A DNA stretch of 8,055 nucleotides from contig JABMPI010000358.1 in the NCBI GenBank assembly GCA_013203755.1, positions 1 through 8,055 on the forward strand, in the 5' to 3' direction. Each line of letters begins with the position of its first letter. Within the stretch, counting starts at the first letter, position 1. The position numbers were made by a program, and so were the translations under genes. The DNA comes from Bacteroidota bacterium (GTDB lineage Bacteria > Bacteroidota > Bacteroidia > Bacteroidales > Prolixibacteraceae). Of this stretch, positions 7,330 through 8,055 are shown in pieces. The notes under the pieces are model-generated. The model saw only the letters and a list, made by a program, of their open reading frames with translations. It ran no database searches and was not told the DNA's origin.

Positions 7330-8055
7330 TTATTTCGGAATAAAAACAAATGAAGTTTGAATGGGGTAGTCGCAAGTACAACCCGAGCTTGATTCAGGGA
7401 CTGAAATCAGCCCTGAAGCAGGGATGATATTTATCCAACACCCCGGACGATTTACTTTAGTTAAAGGTGTCCCATCTCTTTCTCCCGGAATAAGAGAAAA
7501 CATAGTTGGATTTGATTTGCGTGCAAAAAGATTATTTGCGGAACCCGAAAATCCACCACATCCTGATTTCGAAATGATTTGTGGACCTCTTTTCCCTGTT
7601 TTTAAGTCAAACGACAATGGGAAATTAAAAATTGTACCACTTATAATTACCGGGTGTTGCCACTGTTCTCCATGACTACCGCCAGTTTCCTGTCCTTTAT
7701 AGGTATTTGTCCAAATCTCTTTTCCTGAATCTCCATCGAATGCAAAAAGTCCGTAATGAACATTCTTTTTTACGTTGTACGAACCTGTTGTCAGAAGTAT
7801 ATTTTCCGAAAATGTGAGGTACATAATCTGTTCAAAAGGAAAATCATAGGCTTTTTCCCACTCTTTTTCCCCGGTTTTACTGTTGAGCTTTACAATGTAG
7901 GTTTCACTTTCGCAAAAATGGTCGATTTGCATGCGCCCGTCGAAATCGGCAAATGCCTTTGTGTTTCTGCTTTCAATAAAATAGATAAAGTCGTTTCCAA
8001 TTGTAATCGTATTATTGAAAACTACTCCGTTTTTGTAGGTCCATAATTCTTTGCC
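7330..8055 (-). CDS. PQQ-like (BamB-type) beta-propeller protein, N-terminus beyond the window
   Basis: The frame is open from the right edge (first codon at 8055) to TAA at 7332-7330, giving 241 residues. An internal ATG at 7932 is not the start, because the preceding 41 codons continue the repeat pattern. Propeller-blade motifs of the PQQ-enzyme type recur: GKELWTYKNG at the very start, TGEKEWEKAY, and SGKEIWTNTYKGQ. The C-terminal part carries KSGCGGFSGSANNLF (C166), RPGCWINIIPASGL (C206) and SSGCTCDYPIQTS (C226, C228). I recall this ending from large PQQ-like propeller proteins of Planctomycetes and Verrucomicrobia. Propellers with this repeat may bind the cofactor PQQ or only act as protein scaffolds; none of the ligand residues can be judged from this part. 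It lies upstream of the membrane-anchored cysteine protein, and both probably work in the periplasm. Confidence 0.87.
   Translation of the reverse strand, partial: GKELWTYKNGVVFNNTITIGNDFIYFIESRNTKAFADFDGRMQIDHFCESETYIVKLNSKTGEKEWEKAYDFPFEQIMYLTFSENILLTTGSYNVKKNVHYGLFAFDGDSGKEIWTNTYKGQETGGSHGEQWQHPVIISGTIFNFPLSFDLKTGKRGPQIISKSGCGGFSGSANNLFARKSNPTMFSLIPGERDGTPLTKVNRPGCWINIIPASGLISVPESSSGCTCDYPIQTSFVFIPK

Noticed and set aside
7330..7932. PQQ-like gene as a complete 200-residue gene starting at 7932
   Set aside because: The frame is open to the window edge, and the 41 codons upstream contain another propeller motif (GKELWTYKNG), so the gene is truncated by the window.
1..8055. CRISPR array, tRNA, rRNA, insertion sequence or phage genes
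   Set aside because: No regularly spaced direct repeats, cloverleaf-like segments, transposase motifs or terminal inverted repeats were seen by eye.

Overview
The window looks like a chromosomal stretch from a free-living or marine-type Bacteroidetes, perhaps Marinilabiliales/Prolixibacteraceae. This rests on AT-rich DNA, no clear Shine-Dalgarno sites (starts sit behind A/T-rich leaders), a Bacteroidetes-type promoter (-33 TTG, -7 close to TAnnTTTG), signal peptides or a lipobox on every complete coding N-terminus, and a gene content of secreted glycan-active proteins. The order or genus is inference. I see no rRNA, tRNA, CRISPR array, insertion sequence or phage gene.

Left part (1-1407, minus strand): the first 469 residues of a lipoprotein of glycoside hydrolase family 92 (exo-acting alpha-mannosidases). 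It runs off the left edge before the expected catalytic residues. A 255-bp divergent intergenic region follows, with a plausible plus-strand promoter and an inverted repeat.

Middle (1663-5753, plus strand): a compact three-gene operon of exported proteins. These are a DUF1080 (3-keto-disaccharide hydrolase domain) protein, a 575-residue exported protein with a CBM9/DOMON-like C-terminal half and an unrecognised N-terminal half, and a sialidase-superfamily beta-propeller with five Asp boxes behind an N-terminal beta-sandwich. The last two overlap by four bases (ATGA). Together with the divergent GH92 gene this looks like a glycan-degradation locus. No SusC/SusD pair, regulator or sugar oxidoreductase lies inside the window. 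The propeller lacks the FRIP-motif arginine of true sialidases, so its substrate is probably not sialic acid.

Gap (5754-6104): non-coding, with a short degenerate purine-rich repeat, a 36-codon start-less piece that reads like the C-terminus of a lost gene, and a hairpin plus T-tract terminator that closes the operon.

Right part (6105-8055, minus strand): two genes in tandem. The upstream one is a PQQ-type (BamB-like) beta-propeller protein, truncated at its N-terminus by the window edge, with a conserved-looking cysteine-rich C-terminus. The downstream one is a 385-residue exported protein with a C-terminal membrane anchor and two cysteine pairs (CRYTVC near the mature N-terminus and a CxC motif). 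I cannot assign a function to this pair. It is the best candidate here for an undescribed cell-envelope system.
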